Origin: Rhizobiales bacterium 65-79
GTDB lineage: Bacteria; Pseudomonadota; Alphaproteobacteria; Rhizobiales; Rhizobiaceae
Direction of reading: 5' to 3'
NCBI GenBank assembly: GCA_001896885.1
Contig: MKRJ01000037.1
Span: forward strand, 1-64,000
Length of the DNA: 64,000 nt
Shown here: in pieces, positions 7,482 to 16,243 of the stretch
Numbering within the stretch: position 1 is the first letter of the stretch
Layout of the letters: every line of letters starts with the position of its first letter
Position numbers and translations under genes: made by a program
Notes under the pieces: generated by a model
Database searches by the model: none
Seen by the model: the letters and a program-made list of their open reading frames with translations, nothing else
What the model was told of the DNA's origin: nothing

Positions 7482-9743
7482 ATGGCCAGGCGGAAGAGCA
7501 ACCGACGCATCGAGCCGGATTTCGACGAGCCGTCGCGTTCGGAACTTTCCGCACGTGAGGACGACAGGATGGTGGCGCCGCGCCGGCAAAGAGCTTCCAC
7601 CAGGGGACGGTCCTCGGCCCGGCGTCGCAAACGCGGCCGGCGCGGCGGGGGACGCGGCCTTTTCTCGTTCTTCGGCCGCCTCGCCTACTGGTGTTTCGTG
7701 CTCGGCATATGGGGCGGCATCGCCGTCGCCGGAGTGGTTGTCTACTACGGCGCGCAGATGCCGAGCGCGACGAGCTGGTCGATCCCGGACCGGCCGCCCA
7801 ACGTCAAGATCCTCGACGTGAACGGCAAGCTGATCGCCAATCGCGGCATGACCGGCGGCGAATCCGTGAGCCTGCAGCAGATGTCGCCCTATATCCCCGA
7901 AGCCGTCATCGCCATCGAGGACCGCCGCTTCTATTCCCATTTCGGCATCGATCCGCTGGGTCTGGCGCGGGCCATGGTCTCCAACCTCCTCGATGGCCGC
8001 ATCAGCGAGGGCGGCTCGACGCTGACCCAGCAGCTCGCCAAGAACCTGTTCCTCACGCCCGACCGCACCATCAAGCGCAAGGTGCAGGAAGTCCTCCTCG
8101 CGCTCTGGCTGGAACACAAGTTCACCAAGAACCAGATCCTCGAAATGTACCTGAACCGGGTCTATTTCGGTTCCGGCGCCTATGGCGTCGAGGCGGCGTC
8201 GCGTCGCTATTTCGGCAAGTCGGCGCATGACGTGACGCTGCCGGAGGCGGCGCTGCTGGCCGGCCTGGTCAAGGCGCCCTCGCGCCTTTCGCCGGCGCGC
8301 GATCCCAAGGCGGCGGAGAAGCGCTCGCAACTCGTGCTTGCGGCGATGCGCGAGCAGGGCATGATCGGCGAGAAGCAGCTGACGAGCGCCATGAAGGCGC
8401 CGGCCACTCGTGTCGCCTCCTACTGGAGCGGCTCGGAGAACTATGTCGCCGACGAGGTAATGGGCGAGTTGCCCGACCTCATCGGCGAGGTGCGTTCCGA
8501 TATCGTCGTCGAGACCACGGTGGACCTCGATCTCCAGTCAGTGGCCGAGAATTCGATCCACCGCCTGATCCAGGAGGACGGCAAGAAGCTGCGGGTGAGC
8601 CAGGGCGCGCTGGTCTCGATCGACAACACAGGCGCGGTGCGTGCCATGGTCGGCGGGTACGACTATGCCAACAGCCAGTTCGATCGCGCCTCCGAGGCGC
8701 GCCGGCAGCCGGGCTCGGCCTTCAAGCCCTTCGTCTATGTCGCCGCGATGGAGGCGGGACGCACGCCCGATTCCGTCCGCAACGACGCGCCGGTGAGGAT
8801 CGGCAAATGGACGCCGGAGAACTATGGCGGCAAATATTACGGCCGGGTCACGCTGACCGAGGCGCTGTCGCGCTCGCTGAATTCGGTGGCGGCTCAGCTC
8901 GCCATGGAGGTCGGGCCGAAAGCCGTCGTCGAGGTCGCCCATCGCCTCGGCGTCGAGTCGGACCTGACCGCCAACGCCTCGATCGCGCTCGGCACGTCGG
9001 AGGTGACGCCGCTCGAGCTGACAGCCGCCTACGTCCCCTTCGCCAATGGCGGCTACAAGCCGACGGTGCATTTCATCCGCCGCATCGTCTCCGCCTCCGG
9101 CAAGGTGCTCTATGCCTTTCCGAAAAAGGCCGAGCCGCGCGTCATCCGGCCCGAGATCGTCGGCATGATGAACAGCATGATGAAGGAGACCATCCTGCAC
9201 GGCACGGCGCGCAGGGCGGCCTTCGGCTGGCCCGCCGCCGGCAAGACCGGCACCAGCCAGGATTCCCGCGACGCCTGGTTCGTCGGCTACACGTCGAACC
9301 TGACCACCGGCGTCTGGTTCGGCAACGACGACGATTCGCCGATGAAGGGCGTCACCGGCGGCAGCCTGCCGGCGATGGCGTGGAAGGATTTCATGGTCGC
9401 CGCGCATGAGGGCGTGCCGGTCCGCGACCTGCCCGGCTCCTGGCACCCCGCGCCGAACGAGGTCGCCGCGCCGGTCGCCGTCAGCGAGGACGAGGACCAG
9501 ACGCCGCTGCCGCCGATGCGGTCGAACCTCCAGCCCCCGGCACCCGCGGCCGGTCGCGCGGCCGTGGGCTCGGCGGCTATCAGCCCGCCCGCCGACATCC
9601 CGCTTCCGTCCGCGCGTACGAGGCGACCGCTGGACGCCGACCGCACGGCGTCGGTTTCGCGCCCGGTGCCGCCCGCCGATGTCGGCGGACCGGCCCGCAG
9701 GCGCGGTCTTTCCATCATGGATGTCATATTGGGTCGCGATTGA
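7482..9743 (+). CDS. Class A penicillin-binding protein (PBP1A family)
   Basis: This 753-residue bifunctional peptidoglycan synthase has a very basic cytoplasmic N-terminus and one membrane helix (about 65-90). The GT51 glycosyltransferase domain carries the catalytic IAIEDRRFYSHFGIDP motif (Glu146) and GGSTLTQQLAKN. The transpeptidase domain has SxxK as SAFK (Ser412), SxN as SLN (465-467) and KTGTS (588-592). The C-terminus is a Pro/Ala-rich tail. It polymerises lipid II and cross-links peptides in the periplasm. I start at ATG 7482 because AAAAAGGG lies 5-6 bases upstream; ATG 7443 is in frame but has no such site. All three transpeptidase motifs are intact. Confidence 0.93.
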   Translation: MARRKSNRRIEPDFDEPSRSELSAREDDRMVAPRRQRASTRGRSSARRRKRGRRGGGRGLFSFFGRLAYWCFVLGIWGGIAVAGVVVYYGAQMPSATSWSIPDRPPNVKILDVNGKLIANRGMTGGESVSLQQMSPYIPEAVIAIEDRRFYSHFGIDPLGLARAMVSNLLDGRISEGGSTLTQQLAKNLFLTPDRTIKRKVQEVLLALWLEHKFTKNQILEMYLNRVYFGSGAYGVEAASRRYFGKSAHDVTLPEAALLAGLVKAPSRLSPARDPKAAEKRSQLVLAAMREQGMIGEKQLTSAMKAPATRVASYWSGSENYVADEVMGELPDLIGEVRSDIVVETTVDLDLQSVAENSIHRLIQEDGKKLRVSQGALVSIDNTGAVRAMVGGYDYANSQFDRASEARRQPGSAFKPFVYVAAMEAGRTPDSVRNDAPVRIGKWTPENYGGKYYGRVTLTEALSRSLNSVAAQLAMEVGPKAVVEVAHRLGVESDLTANASIALGTSEVTPLELTAAYVPFANGGYKPTVHFIRRIVSASGKVLYAFPKKAEPRVIRPEIVGMMNSMMKETILHGTARRAAFGWPAAGKTGTSQDSRDAWFVGYTSNLTTGVWFGNDDDSPMKGVTGGSLPAMAWKDFMVAAHEGVPVRDLPGSWHPAPNEVAAPVAVSEDEDQTPLPPMRSNLQPPAPAAGRAAVGSAAISPPADIPLPSARTRRPLDADRTASVSRPVPPADVGGPARRRGLSIMDVILGRD

Positions 9744-9747
9744 GCCT

Positions 9748-9767
9748 CCGCGCTTCGTGAAGCGCGG
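9748..9767. terminator. Hairpin after the penicillin-binding protein gene
   Basis: CCGCGCTTC (9748-9756) and GAAGCGCGG (9759-9767) form a perfect inverted repeat 4 bases after the stop. No T-run follows, so it may act as an mRNA-end hairpin rather than a classic intrinsic terminator. Confidence 0.4.
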
Positions 9768-9823
9768 CCACTCGTCAGAGCGCCTTTCGTCAGCTACATA
9801 CAGCGCTTCAGAAGAGAGCGCCC

Positions 9824-10573
9824 ATGGCCGACCAAGCCGATACCCGCAAGACCCTCGTCCTGACCGGCGCCAGCCGCGGCATCGGCCACGCCACCGTCAA
9901 GCGTTTCTCGCGCGAGGGCTGGCGCGTCATCACCTGCTCCAGGCAGGCTTTCGCCGAGAACTGCCCGTGGCCGGCGGGACCGGAGGACCATATCCAGGTC
10001 GATCTCGCCGACCAGGAGGATGTCGGCCGTGCGATCGCCGAGATTCGCCACCGGCTCGGGCCGAGCGACCGGCTAGAGGCGCTCGTCAACAACGCCGCCA
10101 TCTCGCCGAAGCGCGAGAATGGCGGCCGCATGGATTCCATCGAGACGCCGATGCATCTGTGGCGCGACGTGTTCCAGGTGAACTTCTTCGCGCCGATCAT
10201 GCTCGCTCGGGGGCTTTTCAAGGAACTGGCGGGCGCGAAGGGCTCGATCGTCAACGTCACCTCGATCGCCGGCAGCCGCGTGCACCCCTTCGCCGGCACC
10301 GCCTATGCGACCTCCAAGGCGGCGCTGGCCTCGCTGACGCGCGAGATGGCCGCGGATTTCGGCCCGCACGGCATCCGCGTCAACGCCATCGCGCCGGGCG
10401 AGATCGATACGGCGATCCTCTCGCCGGGCACGGAGAAACTGGTCCAGTCGATCCCGCTCCGCCGCCTCGGCCAGACCTCGGAGGTCGCCGATATCATCTT
10501 CTTCCTGTGTTCCAGCCAGTCGTCCTATGTGACCGGCGCCGAGATCCATATCAACGGCGGCCAGCACGTCTGA
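9824..10573 (+). CDS. SDR family oxidoreductase
   Basis: This 249-residue classical short-chain dehydrogenase has the Rossmann motif TGASRGIG (residues 14-21), the NNAA motif, a catalytic serine in NVTSIAGS, and the YATSK active-site Tyr-x3-Lys. The C-terminus with VTGAEIHINGG is typical of 3-oxoacyl-ACP-reductase-like members. It uses NAD(H) or NADP(H). The GAENCPW-type insert after the second strand gives no clue to substrate. It is a single gene with GAGAGCGCCC upstream and is followed by a bidirectional hairpin before the convergent ABC operon. Confidence 0.85.
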   Translation: MADQADTRKTLVLTGASRGIGHATVKRFSREGWRVITCSRQAFAENCPWPAGPEDHIQVDLADQEDVGRAIAEIRHRLGPSDRLEALVNNAAISPKRENGGRMDSIETPMHLWRDVFQVNFFAPIMLARGLFKELAGAKGSIVNVTSIAGSRVHPFAGTAYATSKAALASLTREMAADFGPHGIRVNAIAPGEIDTAILSPGTEKLVQSIPLRRLGQTSEVADIIFFLCSSQSSYVTGAEIHINGGQHV

Positions 10574-10621
10574 CGGCGGCCATCATTTACTAGGCTCTAA
10601 GGCCGGATGCGGTCCACGCAA

Positions 10622-10654
10622 TGAAAAGGCGCGCCTTGGAAGCGCGCCTCTTCA
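10622..10654. terminator. Bidirectional terminator between SDR gene and ABC operon
   Basis: GAAAAGGCGCGC (10623-10634) pairs with GCGCGCCTCTTC (10642-10653) around a 7-base loop, giving a GC-rich stem flanked by A-rich and T-containing arms. It sits between two convergent genes, so it can end transcription from both. Confidence 0.65.
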
Positions 10655-10715
10655 TCCTGCCAGGTGATATTGTAGCTGGCCGTTCGGCGCTGAAGCCGAT
10701 TCATAGGCTTGGCGT

Positions 10716-11726
10716 CTATTTGCAGCCGCCGGCAAGCGCCTTTTCGGCGAACTGCGTGTCGATATGCGCGACGATCGTCTCCAGGCTGGGCGGGTTGTCG
10801 AGCCGGCCCGCCTGCTTCAGCCACTGGCCGGTCTTGAAATAGGCCTGCGCGACCTGGCCGTCGGCGATCTTGCCCGGCTCGCCGAGGCCGCGCTGCGTCA
10901 GCTCGTTTTCGGGCTTCCAGATCGGCCAGTTGGTGCCGACCTTCACGGCCTGTTCCGGCTGTGCGCCGACGAAGGCGCCGGCCTTCTCGAACACAGCCTT
11001 CTTGTCCGCGCCCGTCATCAGTTTGTAGGCGCCGAGCTGCGCGCAGACATAGCCCTGGACGACCTCCGGGTGCGCCTTGGCGAAGGCGGCGTCGGCGACA
11101 ACGACGTCGAGCGCCGGATAGCCGAGTTCGGCCATCTGGCTGACAGTCGCCACGAGCTTGCCGCCCGCGGCCACCATCTCGCTCATGCCCGGCTCCGAGT
11201 TCATGCCGCCGGCGATCGCCTTCGTCTTGAAGGCGGCGACCATCGCCTGGCGCTCCAGTCCGACCAGCTTGACCTTGCCGGTCAGCCCCTTGGCGTCGAG
11301 CCAGCCGTTGAAGGCGAAGTCCTCCGAGGCGCCCTGCAGCGTGCCGAAGGTCTTGCCCGCCATCTCTTCGGGCGTCAGCGAGCCGTCGATGACGAGGCCG
11401 GCATTGTCGTAGAACTGCGCCCAGACGACCTTGAGGTCGACGCCCTTGGCGATCGCCGTGGTCACCGGCGGATTGCCGACGCCGTTGACGATGTTGTAGG
11501 CGCCGCCCTTCATCCCTGCGAGCGCCGCCGGGCCGCTCGAGATCGGCAGCCATTTGATCTCGCCCGGGATCATCTTGAGCAGGTCCGGCTGGGTGGCGAT
11601 CACCGCTTCCTGCAGCGGCGCGCCATGTGCCCAGGTCGAAACGTTGATGGTTTCGGCCTGGGCCGCCGCGCAGGTCAGCCCCAGCGCTGCCGCGGCGTTC
11701 AGCAAAGTCCTGGCAATTTTTGTCAT
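10716..11726 (-). CDS. ABC transporter substrate-binding protein (taurine/nitrate/sulfonate type)
   Basis: This 336-residue periplasmic protein has a signal peptide ending AAAQA (about residue 24), then ETINVSTWAHGAPLQ and a type II binding-protein fold of the TauA/SsuA/NMT1 group. Its permease and ATPase partners are encoded upstream on the same strand, with only 14 bp to the permease gene. ATG 11726 is preceded by GGGAGA with 8-9 bases of spacing. The reading frame is open far upstream (to 12737), but that part is a shadow of the permease gene. The ligand is not evident; linkage to a PLP lyase suggests an amine or amino compound (inference). Confidence 0.88.
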   Translation of the reverse strand: MTKIARTLLNAAAALGLTCAAAQAETINVSTWAHGAPLQEAVIATQPDLLKMIPGEIKWLPISSGPAALAGMKGGAYNIVNGVGNPPVTTAIAKGVDLKVVWAQFYDNAGLVIDGSLTPEEMAGKTFGTLQGASEDFAFNGWLDAKGLTGKVKLVGLERQAMVAAFKTKAIAGGMNSEPGMSEMVAAGGKLVATVSQMAELGYPALDVVVADAAFAKAHPEVVQGYVCAQLGAYKLMTGADKKAVFEKAGAFVGAQPEQAVKVGTNWPIWKPENELTQRGLGEPGKIADGQVAQAYFKTGQWLKQAGRLDNPPSLETIVAHIDTQFAEKALAGGCK

Positions 11727-11740
11727 TTCAGCTTCTCCCA

Positions 11741-12562
11741 TTATGGTCTCATTGTCGGATCGAGATGGCGCTGCAGCCGCCTCAGGCAGGCGTCGAGTCC
11801 GAGCCCGAGCAGCGCGATGATGAGGATGCCGGCGAAGATCAGGCTGGTGTCGAGGAACTGGCCGGCCTGCAGAATGACGAAGCCGAGGCCCGCCGTGGCG
11901 GCGATCATCTCGACCGCGACGATGCTCGTCCACGAAAGCCCCATGGAGAGGCGCATGCCGGTGATGATTTGCGGCATCGCCGCGCGGATGCGCACATGGA
12001 TCATCGTGTACCATTCCGACGCGCCGAGGCAGCGGGCGCAATTCAGCATCTCGCCCGGAATGCCGTCGAGCCCGGCCGCCGTGGAAATCGCCATGACCGG
12101 CACCACGCCGGCGGCGATCAGGATGATCTTCGGCGCCTCGCCGATGCCGAACCAGACGATCAGCACCGGCACGAAGGCGAGCGGCGGCAGCGGCCGCGTG
12201 ATCTCGATGAAGGGATCGACCACGGCGCGGAAGGAGCGGAATCCCGCCATCATCGCGCCGATGGCGATGCCGATGAAGGAGCCGATGGCGAAGCCGGCGA
12301 CGACGCGCCCGAGGCTCGTCAGCGCATGCCCTATCAGCGTCTCGCCGCCGGAGGGATAGGGCATGCCGAGATAGCGGATGAGCACGCCGACGGTGGCGAC
12401 CGGCGTCGGCAGCAGCACCGGGTCGCGGATGACGAATTGCGCCGCGACCTGCCAGACGATCAGCCCCGCCACTACGCTGGCGATCGAGATCAGCCAGTGC
12501 CGCGCCGCGCCGGAGGAGGCGCGCAGGATGCCGGGAACCTCTGTTGCGGGGGAGGCGCTCAT
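11741..12562 (-). CDS. ABC transporter permease (TauC/SsuC type)
   Basis: This 273-residue inner membrane protein has about six helices and the BPD-type EAA loop near CARCLGASEWYTMIHVRIRAA, where the G of the LGAS segment contacts the ATPase. The sequence WFGIGEAPKIILIA is characteristic of the taurine/sulfonate/nitrate permease group. The ATG overlaps the end of the ATPase gene by 4 bases and the binding-protein gene follows after 14 bp. Together they form a three-gene importer operon. Confidence 0.92.
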   Translation of the reverse strand: MSASPATEVPGILRASSGAARHWLISIASVVAGLIVWQVAAQFVIRDPVLLPTPVATVGVLIRYLGMPYPSGGETLIGHALTSLGRVVAGFAIGSFIGIAIGAMMAGFRSFRAVVDPFIEITRPLPPLAFVPVLIVWFGIGEAPKIILIAAGVVPVMAISTAAGLDGIPGEMLNCARCLGASEWYTMIHVRIRAAMPQIITGMRLSMGLSWTSIVAVEMIAATAGLGFVILQAGQFLDTSLIFAGILIIALLGLGLDACLRRLQRHLDPTMRP

Positions 12563-13392
12563 GCGCTTGCGAGCCTTTTGCGGAGTTCATGCCTGAGGGC
12601 GACGAATTCGGCCGTGTCGCGCAGCGCCTCGTCGCGCGGCCGCGCAAGTTCGATATCGACGATGTCGACGATCCGGCCGGGCCGGGGCGACATGATGCAG
12701 ACGCGGTCGGAGAGCAGCGCCGCTTCCTCCACGTCATGGGTGACGAAAAGCACCGTCATGCGCTCGCGCTGCCACAGATCGAGAAGGAAGTTCTGCATCT
12801 GCTCGCGCGTGATCGCATCGAGCGCGGCGAAGGGTTCGTCCATCAGGAGGATGCGCGGACGGTTGATCAGCGCGCGCGCCAGGGCAGCGCGGTGGCGCAT
12901 GCCGCCGGAAAGCTGGTGCGGATAGTGGTCCTTGAAATCCCCGAGCCCGACGGTCGCGAGCAGCGCGTCGGCGCGGCCCCGCGTCTCCTCGTTGTCGAGG
13001 CCGCGCGAGCGCGGCCCGAACAGCACGTTGTCGCGCGAGGTGAGCCAAGGGAACAGGGTCGGCGACTGGAAAAGGACGCAACGGTCCACGCCCGGCCCCG
13101 TCACCCGCTCGCCATGCGCCGAGATCTGACCTTCATCCGCAGCGATGAAGCCGGCCACGATGTGGAGCAGGGTCGACTTGCCGCATCCCGACGGGCCGAG
13201 CAGGCAGACGAACTCTCCCGAAGCGATCCCGAGTTCGATGTCGTGCAGCGCCTGGGTCGGTCTTCCATCGCGCCAGAACGTCTTCGAGACGCCGGAGACG
13301 GAAACGGCGGTGCTGCCCGGCCGCGCTCCGGAAGCCGCTCTTTTGGCTCCCGGACCCGGCTGCAGCCCGCTTTCGTGTTGGCTTACTCCCAT
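12559..13392 (-). CDS. ABC transporter ATP-binding protein (TauB/SsuB type)
   Basis: This 277-residue ATPase has Walker A GPSGCGKST, Q-loop LFQSPTLFPW, signature LSGGMRHR and Walker B ILLMDEPFAALD, followed by the switch histidine in FVTHDVEEA. About 30 residues of low-complexity sequence precede the domain. As first gene of the importer operon it starts 105 bp from the divergent GntR gene; the shared region holds a 10-bp palindrome. The signature is LSGGM rather than the commonest LSGGQ, which is normal for this subfamily. Confidence 0.92.
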   Translation of the reverse strand: MGVSQHESGLQPGPGAKRAASGARPGSTAVSVSGVSKTFWRDGRPTQALHDIELGIASGEFVCLLGPSGCGKSTLLHIVAGFIAADEGQISAHGERVTGPGVDRCVLFQSPTLFPWLTSRDNVLFGPRSRGLDNEETRGRADALLATVGLGDFKDHYPHQLSGGMRHRAALARALINRPRILLMDEPFAALDAITREQMQNFLLDLWQRERMTVLFVTHDVEEAALLSDRVCIMSPRPGRIVDIVDIELARPRDEALRDTAEFVALRHELRKRLASA

Positions 13393-13423
13393 CGGCCTTT
13401 CACATCCGGCTTGCGTCGTGATA

Positions 13424-13442
13424 TGTGTTATGTGTTATAACA
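13424..13442. promoter_or_regulatory. Probable GntR operator in the divergent promoter
   Basis: A direct repeat TGTGTTA-TGTGTTA (13424-13437) runs into the perfect palindrome TGTTATAACA (13433-13442). AT-rich symmetric sites of this kind fit FadR/VanR-type GntR regulators. It lies between the ABC operon (start 13392) and the GntR gene (start 13498), where it could control both. Confidence 0.5.
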
Positions 13443-13497
13443 AACACCAGGATCGGCAAAACCGCAAGCCCCCGATGCGGAATGGCGAGCCTGAGCG

Positions 13498-14244
13498 ATG
13501 CAGGAGCGGGCCATGCGGGCGAATGCGGAGACGGAATCGGACCCCGAAGCGACGGTCCGGCAGGGGGAATCGGCGCCCGCCCTCAAGCTCGCGAAGGTGA
13601 GCCGGGTCGATTCGCTCGGCGACCAGGCGGTCTCCAGCCTGCGTGGCGCGTTGCGGCGGGGGGCGCTGTCACCCGGCCAGCGCCTGACGGTGCGCGAGAT
13701 CGCCGACACGCTCGACATCAGCCTGACGCCTGCCCGCGAGGCGCTCAATCGCCTGCTCGCGGAAGGCGTTCTCGACCAGACGCCGGATCGCGTCGCCATC
13801 GTCCCGCGCCTCACCAAGCAGAGCTATGGCGAGATTTGCGCCATCCGGCTCGGCCTCGAAGCCATGGCGGCCCGGGAAGGCTGCGCGCGGCTGTCGGAGG
13901 CCGATCTCGCTCGTCTGGGCGAACTCTATGAGCGGCATACCGTCGCCTATCGCTCGCGCGACGCCAGGACCTCGCTCCGCCTCAACGAGGAGTTCCACTT
14001 TACCATTTACCGGGCCTCGGCCATGCCGATCCTGCTTCAGATCCTCGAGACGATGTGGCTGAAGGTCGGACCCTCGATGAACCTTCTGTTCACGGCTTCC
14101 TACGATCCGGACTGGCGCGGCGGCACACACCATCGCGCCATGCTGGGCGCCATCGCCGCCGGTGACCCGATCGCGCTGGAACAGGCCGTCACAGGCGACC
14201 TCGTCGACGGGCGCGCCCGGCTGATGCCGCATCTTCCCGACTGA
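13498..14244 (+). CDS. GntR family regulator with FCD domain
   Basis: This 248-residue protein has a low-complexity N-terminus, a winged helix-turn-helix (about 45-105, with REIADTLDISLTPAREALNRLLAEG) and a helical FCD effector domain (about 115-235). The FCD metal-binding pattern is suggested by NEEFHFTIY and by GGTHHRAMLGAI. It is divergent from the TauABC-like importer and lies 23 bp before the PLP enzyme gene. It most likely regulates both, in response to the imported compound or its cleavage product. The start is an ATG 9 bp upstream of a second in-frame ATG at 13513; which is used is unsure. Confidence 0.88.
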   Translation: MQERAMRANAETESDPEATVRQGESAPALKLAKVSRVDSLGDQAVSSLRGALRRGALSPGQRLTVREIADTLDISLTPAREALNRLLAEGVLDQTPDRVAIVPRLTKQSYGEICAIRLGLEAMAAREGCARLSEADLARLGELYERHTVAYRSRDARTSLRLNEEFHFTIYRASAMPILLQILETMWLKVGPSMNLLFTASYDPDWRGGTHHRAMLGAIAAGDPIALEQAVTGDLVDGRARLMPHLPD

Positions 14245-14267
14245 AAGCAGAACGAAGGAACGGATTC

Positions 14268-15512
14268 ATGACGTATTTCGAGGAAGCCGGCCGCCCCCGC
14301 GCCGAGGTCATGGGTGAACTCGTCCGCATGCGCGACGGAGACATCGATTGGCGCGGCGGCCGCACCTCGGCCTATGTTTTCAGCGCCGGCGAGGACATAA
14401 GGAACCTCGGCAAGGAAGCCTATAACGAGTATTTCACCGAGAACGCGCTCGGCGCCCGCCGCGCCTTCCCGAGCGTATTGCGCATGGAGCGCGAGGTCGT
14501 CGGCATGGGGCTGGAGCTCTTCCACGCGCCGGAGGGTGCCGCCGGCAACATGACCACGGGCGGCACCGAAAGCATCATCATGGCGGTGAAGGCCTGCCGA
14601 GACTGGACGAGGCGCACGAAAGGCCCGGACTTCAGGGGCGCGATCGTGTTGCCGGATTCGGCCCATCCGGCCTTCGAGAAGGCGGCCGCGCTGATGGACC
14701 TGCCGATCAGGAGGGTTCCGCTGGGAGAAGGTTTCCTCGCCGACCCGGTAGCGATGGAGAAATCGATCGACGAGGACACGATGCTGATCGTGGGGTCGGC
14801 CCCCTGCTTTCCCTTCGGAGTCATCGATCCGATCGCCGCGCTTTCCGCGATCGCCGTGAAGCACGGCGTCTGGCTGCATGTCGACGCCTGCGTCGGCGGC
14901 TGGATCGCGCCCTTCGTCGCCGATATCGGCCGGCCGATTCCCGCCTTCGATTTCGCCCTCGAAGGCGTGAAGTCGATCTCCGCCGACCTGCACAAATTCG
15001 GCTTCTGCCCGAAGCCGGCTTCCACCGTGTTCTATCGCTCGGCCGAGCTGCAGGCCTCCCAGGAATTCGTCTTCGATTCCTGGCCGAGCGGCCGCTTCGC
15101 CACGCAGACGCTGGTCGGCACGCGGCCCGCCGGCGCGGTCGCGGCTGCCTGGACGGTGCTCCGCCATCTCGGCCGCGAAGGCTATCGCAGCGTCGCCCGC
15201 GACGTCATGGCCGTGCGCGATGCCTATCTGGAAGGGCTCCGCGCCATCCCCGGCATGGTGATTCGCGGCGAGCCGGCGCTCGCCAATATCGCCTTCGGCT
15301 GCGACGACATCGATATGGGCAAGGTCGCGACCCTGATGGCCGAGCGCGGCTGGCTGCCCGGTCAGCTCAAGGCGCCGCGCAGCCTGCATCTGATGCTGTC
15401 GCTGCATCATGGGCCAGCGCGGGAAGCGTATCTGCGCGATGTCGCCGATTGCGTGGCGCTGGTCCGCGCAGGCGGGACCGAGGCGAAAGCGAGCAGCGCC
15501 AACTATTCGTAG
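14268..15512 (+). CDS. PLP-dependent lyase/decarboxylase, sphingosine-1-phosphate lyase-like
   Basis: This 414-residue fold-type I PLP enzyme has the cofactor lysine in SADLHKFGFCPK (Lys243, preceded by His242), a TTGGTES phosphate-binding loop and the HVDACVGG motif whose aspartate contacts the pyridine nitrogen. The H-K-(F/Y)-G-(F/Y)-x-P-K pattern is typical of the group II decarboxylase branch with eukaryotic sphingosine-1-phosphate lyase and its bacterial homologues, rather than glutamate decarboxylase. It lacks the membrane helix of the eukaryotic enzyme. The gene follows the GntR regulator by 23 bp and is divergent from the TauABC-like importer, suggesting import followed by lysis or decarboxylation of an amino compound. 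The substrate is unknown. Confidence 0.82.
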   Translation: MTYFEEAGRPRAEVMGELVRMRDGDIDWRGGRTSAYVFSAGEDIRNLGKEAYNEYFTENALGARRAFPSVLRMEREVVGMGLELFHAPEGAAGNMTTGGTESIIMAVKACRDWTRRTKGPDFRGAIVLPDSAHPAFEKAAALMDLPIRRVPLGEGFLADPVAMEKSIDEDTMLIVGSAPCFPFGVIDPIAALSAIAVKHGVWLHVDACVGGWIAPFVADIGRPIPAFDFALEGVKSISADLHKFGFCPKPASTVFYRSAELQASQEFVFDSWPSGRFATQTLVGTRPAGAVAAAWTVLRHLGREGYRSVARDVMAVRDAYLEGLRAIPGMVIRGEPALANIAFGCDDIDMGKVATLMAERGWLPGQLKAPRSLHLMLSLHHGPAREAYLRDVADCVALVRAGGTEAKASSANYS

Positions 15513-15542
15513 CGCGATGGACCGCGGGTCGGCGTTCGGCCG

Positions 15543-16103
15543 CTACTGCGGCACGCCGCCGAGATGCGACAGCAGTTCGGCCACGTTCCCTGCCGAATAT
15601 TTCTTCATGAGCCGCGCCCTGTAGGCTTCCACCGTCCTTGGCGAGATGGCGAGCGTACGGGCGATCTCCTTCGACGTGCGGCCCTCGCCGAGATGCATGA
15701 CGATCTGCCTTTCGCGCGTAGAAAGCGCATGCACGGGCCGCGAATCCGACAGGTCGGCGAAGCTCCACACCGCATGGCGCAGCGGATCGTCCTCGCGGGT
15801 CAGCGAATGCCCGCGCACCCGGCACCAGAACAGCGAGCCGTCCTTGCGCGCCATGATGCGCTCGTCCGTGTAGCGGTTGGTCCGCTTCAGCGGCTCCACG
15901 CCGACATTGCGGATGCGCAGGAATTCCTCAAAGGAGGGGTAGAGGATGGCGAAGGACTGGTCGATGAGCTCGTCGACCCTGTAGCCGAACATCGATGCGA
16001 AGGCCGGATTGCAGGCCTTGATGATGCGGTTCTCCGTCATGACGATGCCGACGGGCGCACATTCGAATGCCAGTTCGTTGAGCGGGTTTGACGACGGCGC
16101 CAT
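15543..16103 (-). CDS. PAS domain LuxR-family regulator
   Basis: This 186-residue protein has an N-terminal PAS domain (about 8-115, with NPAFASMFGYRVDELIDQS and FWCRVRG) and a C-terminal LuxR/FixJ helix-turn-helix (about 122-180, LSTRERQIVMHLGEGRTSKE then IARTLAISPRTVEAYRARLM). There is no receiver domain, so the signal is probably sensed directly by the PAS pocket. It is divergent from an acyl-CoA ligase gene (140 bp), and similar pairs of PAS-LuxR regulators with acyl-CoA ligase and branched-chain-type ABC genes are common in alphaproteobacteria. It probably activates the downstream cluster through the TACGATATTGC motif (inference). Confidence 0.85.
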   Translation of the reverse strand: MAPSSNPLNELAFECAPVGIVMTENRIIKACNPAFASMFGYRVDELIDQSFAILYPSFEEFLRIRNVGVEPLKRTNRYTDERIMARKDGSLFWCRVRGHSLTREDDPLRHAVWSFADLSDSRPVHALSTRERQIVMHLGEGRTSKEIARTLAISPRTVEAYRARLMKKYSAGNVAELLSHLGGVPQ

Positions 16104-16114
16104 TTGAGTGTTTT

Positions 16115-16147
16115 TACGATATTGCCGGGGGTTCGGACCGGCCGATA
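16115..16147 (+). promoter_or_regulatory. TACGATATTGC motif upstream of acyl-CoA ligase gene
   Basis: TTTTTACGATATTGCCGG followed by GGCCGATA (16140-16147) lies in the divergent region between the PAS-LuxR gene and the ligase gene. An 11-bp identical core with a downstream GGCCGATA occurs again at 17793-17822, before the ABC importer. A shared regulator site is the simplest reading. Confidence 0.5.
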
Positions 16148-16243
16148 ATAAGGGCCGGTCTGCATCGTACCAAGCAAAAACGGGCTGCTTGCGCTTGCGA
16201 CCACGGGCGCCGGGCGAGGCGGCCGGGCGGGAGGATGCGATCG

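Noticed and set aside
10716-12737. 673-codon reverse frame as one large protein
   Set aside because: Only its last 336 codons encode the binding protein; the first half is a frame shadow of the permease and ATPase genes, and signal peptide and ribosome binding site fix the start at 11726.
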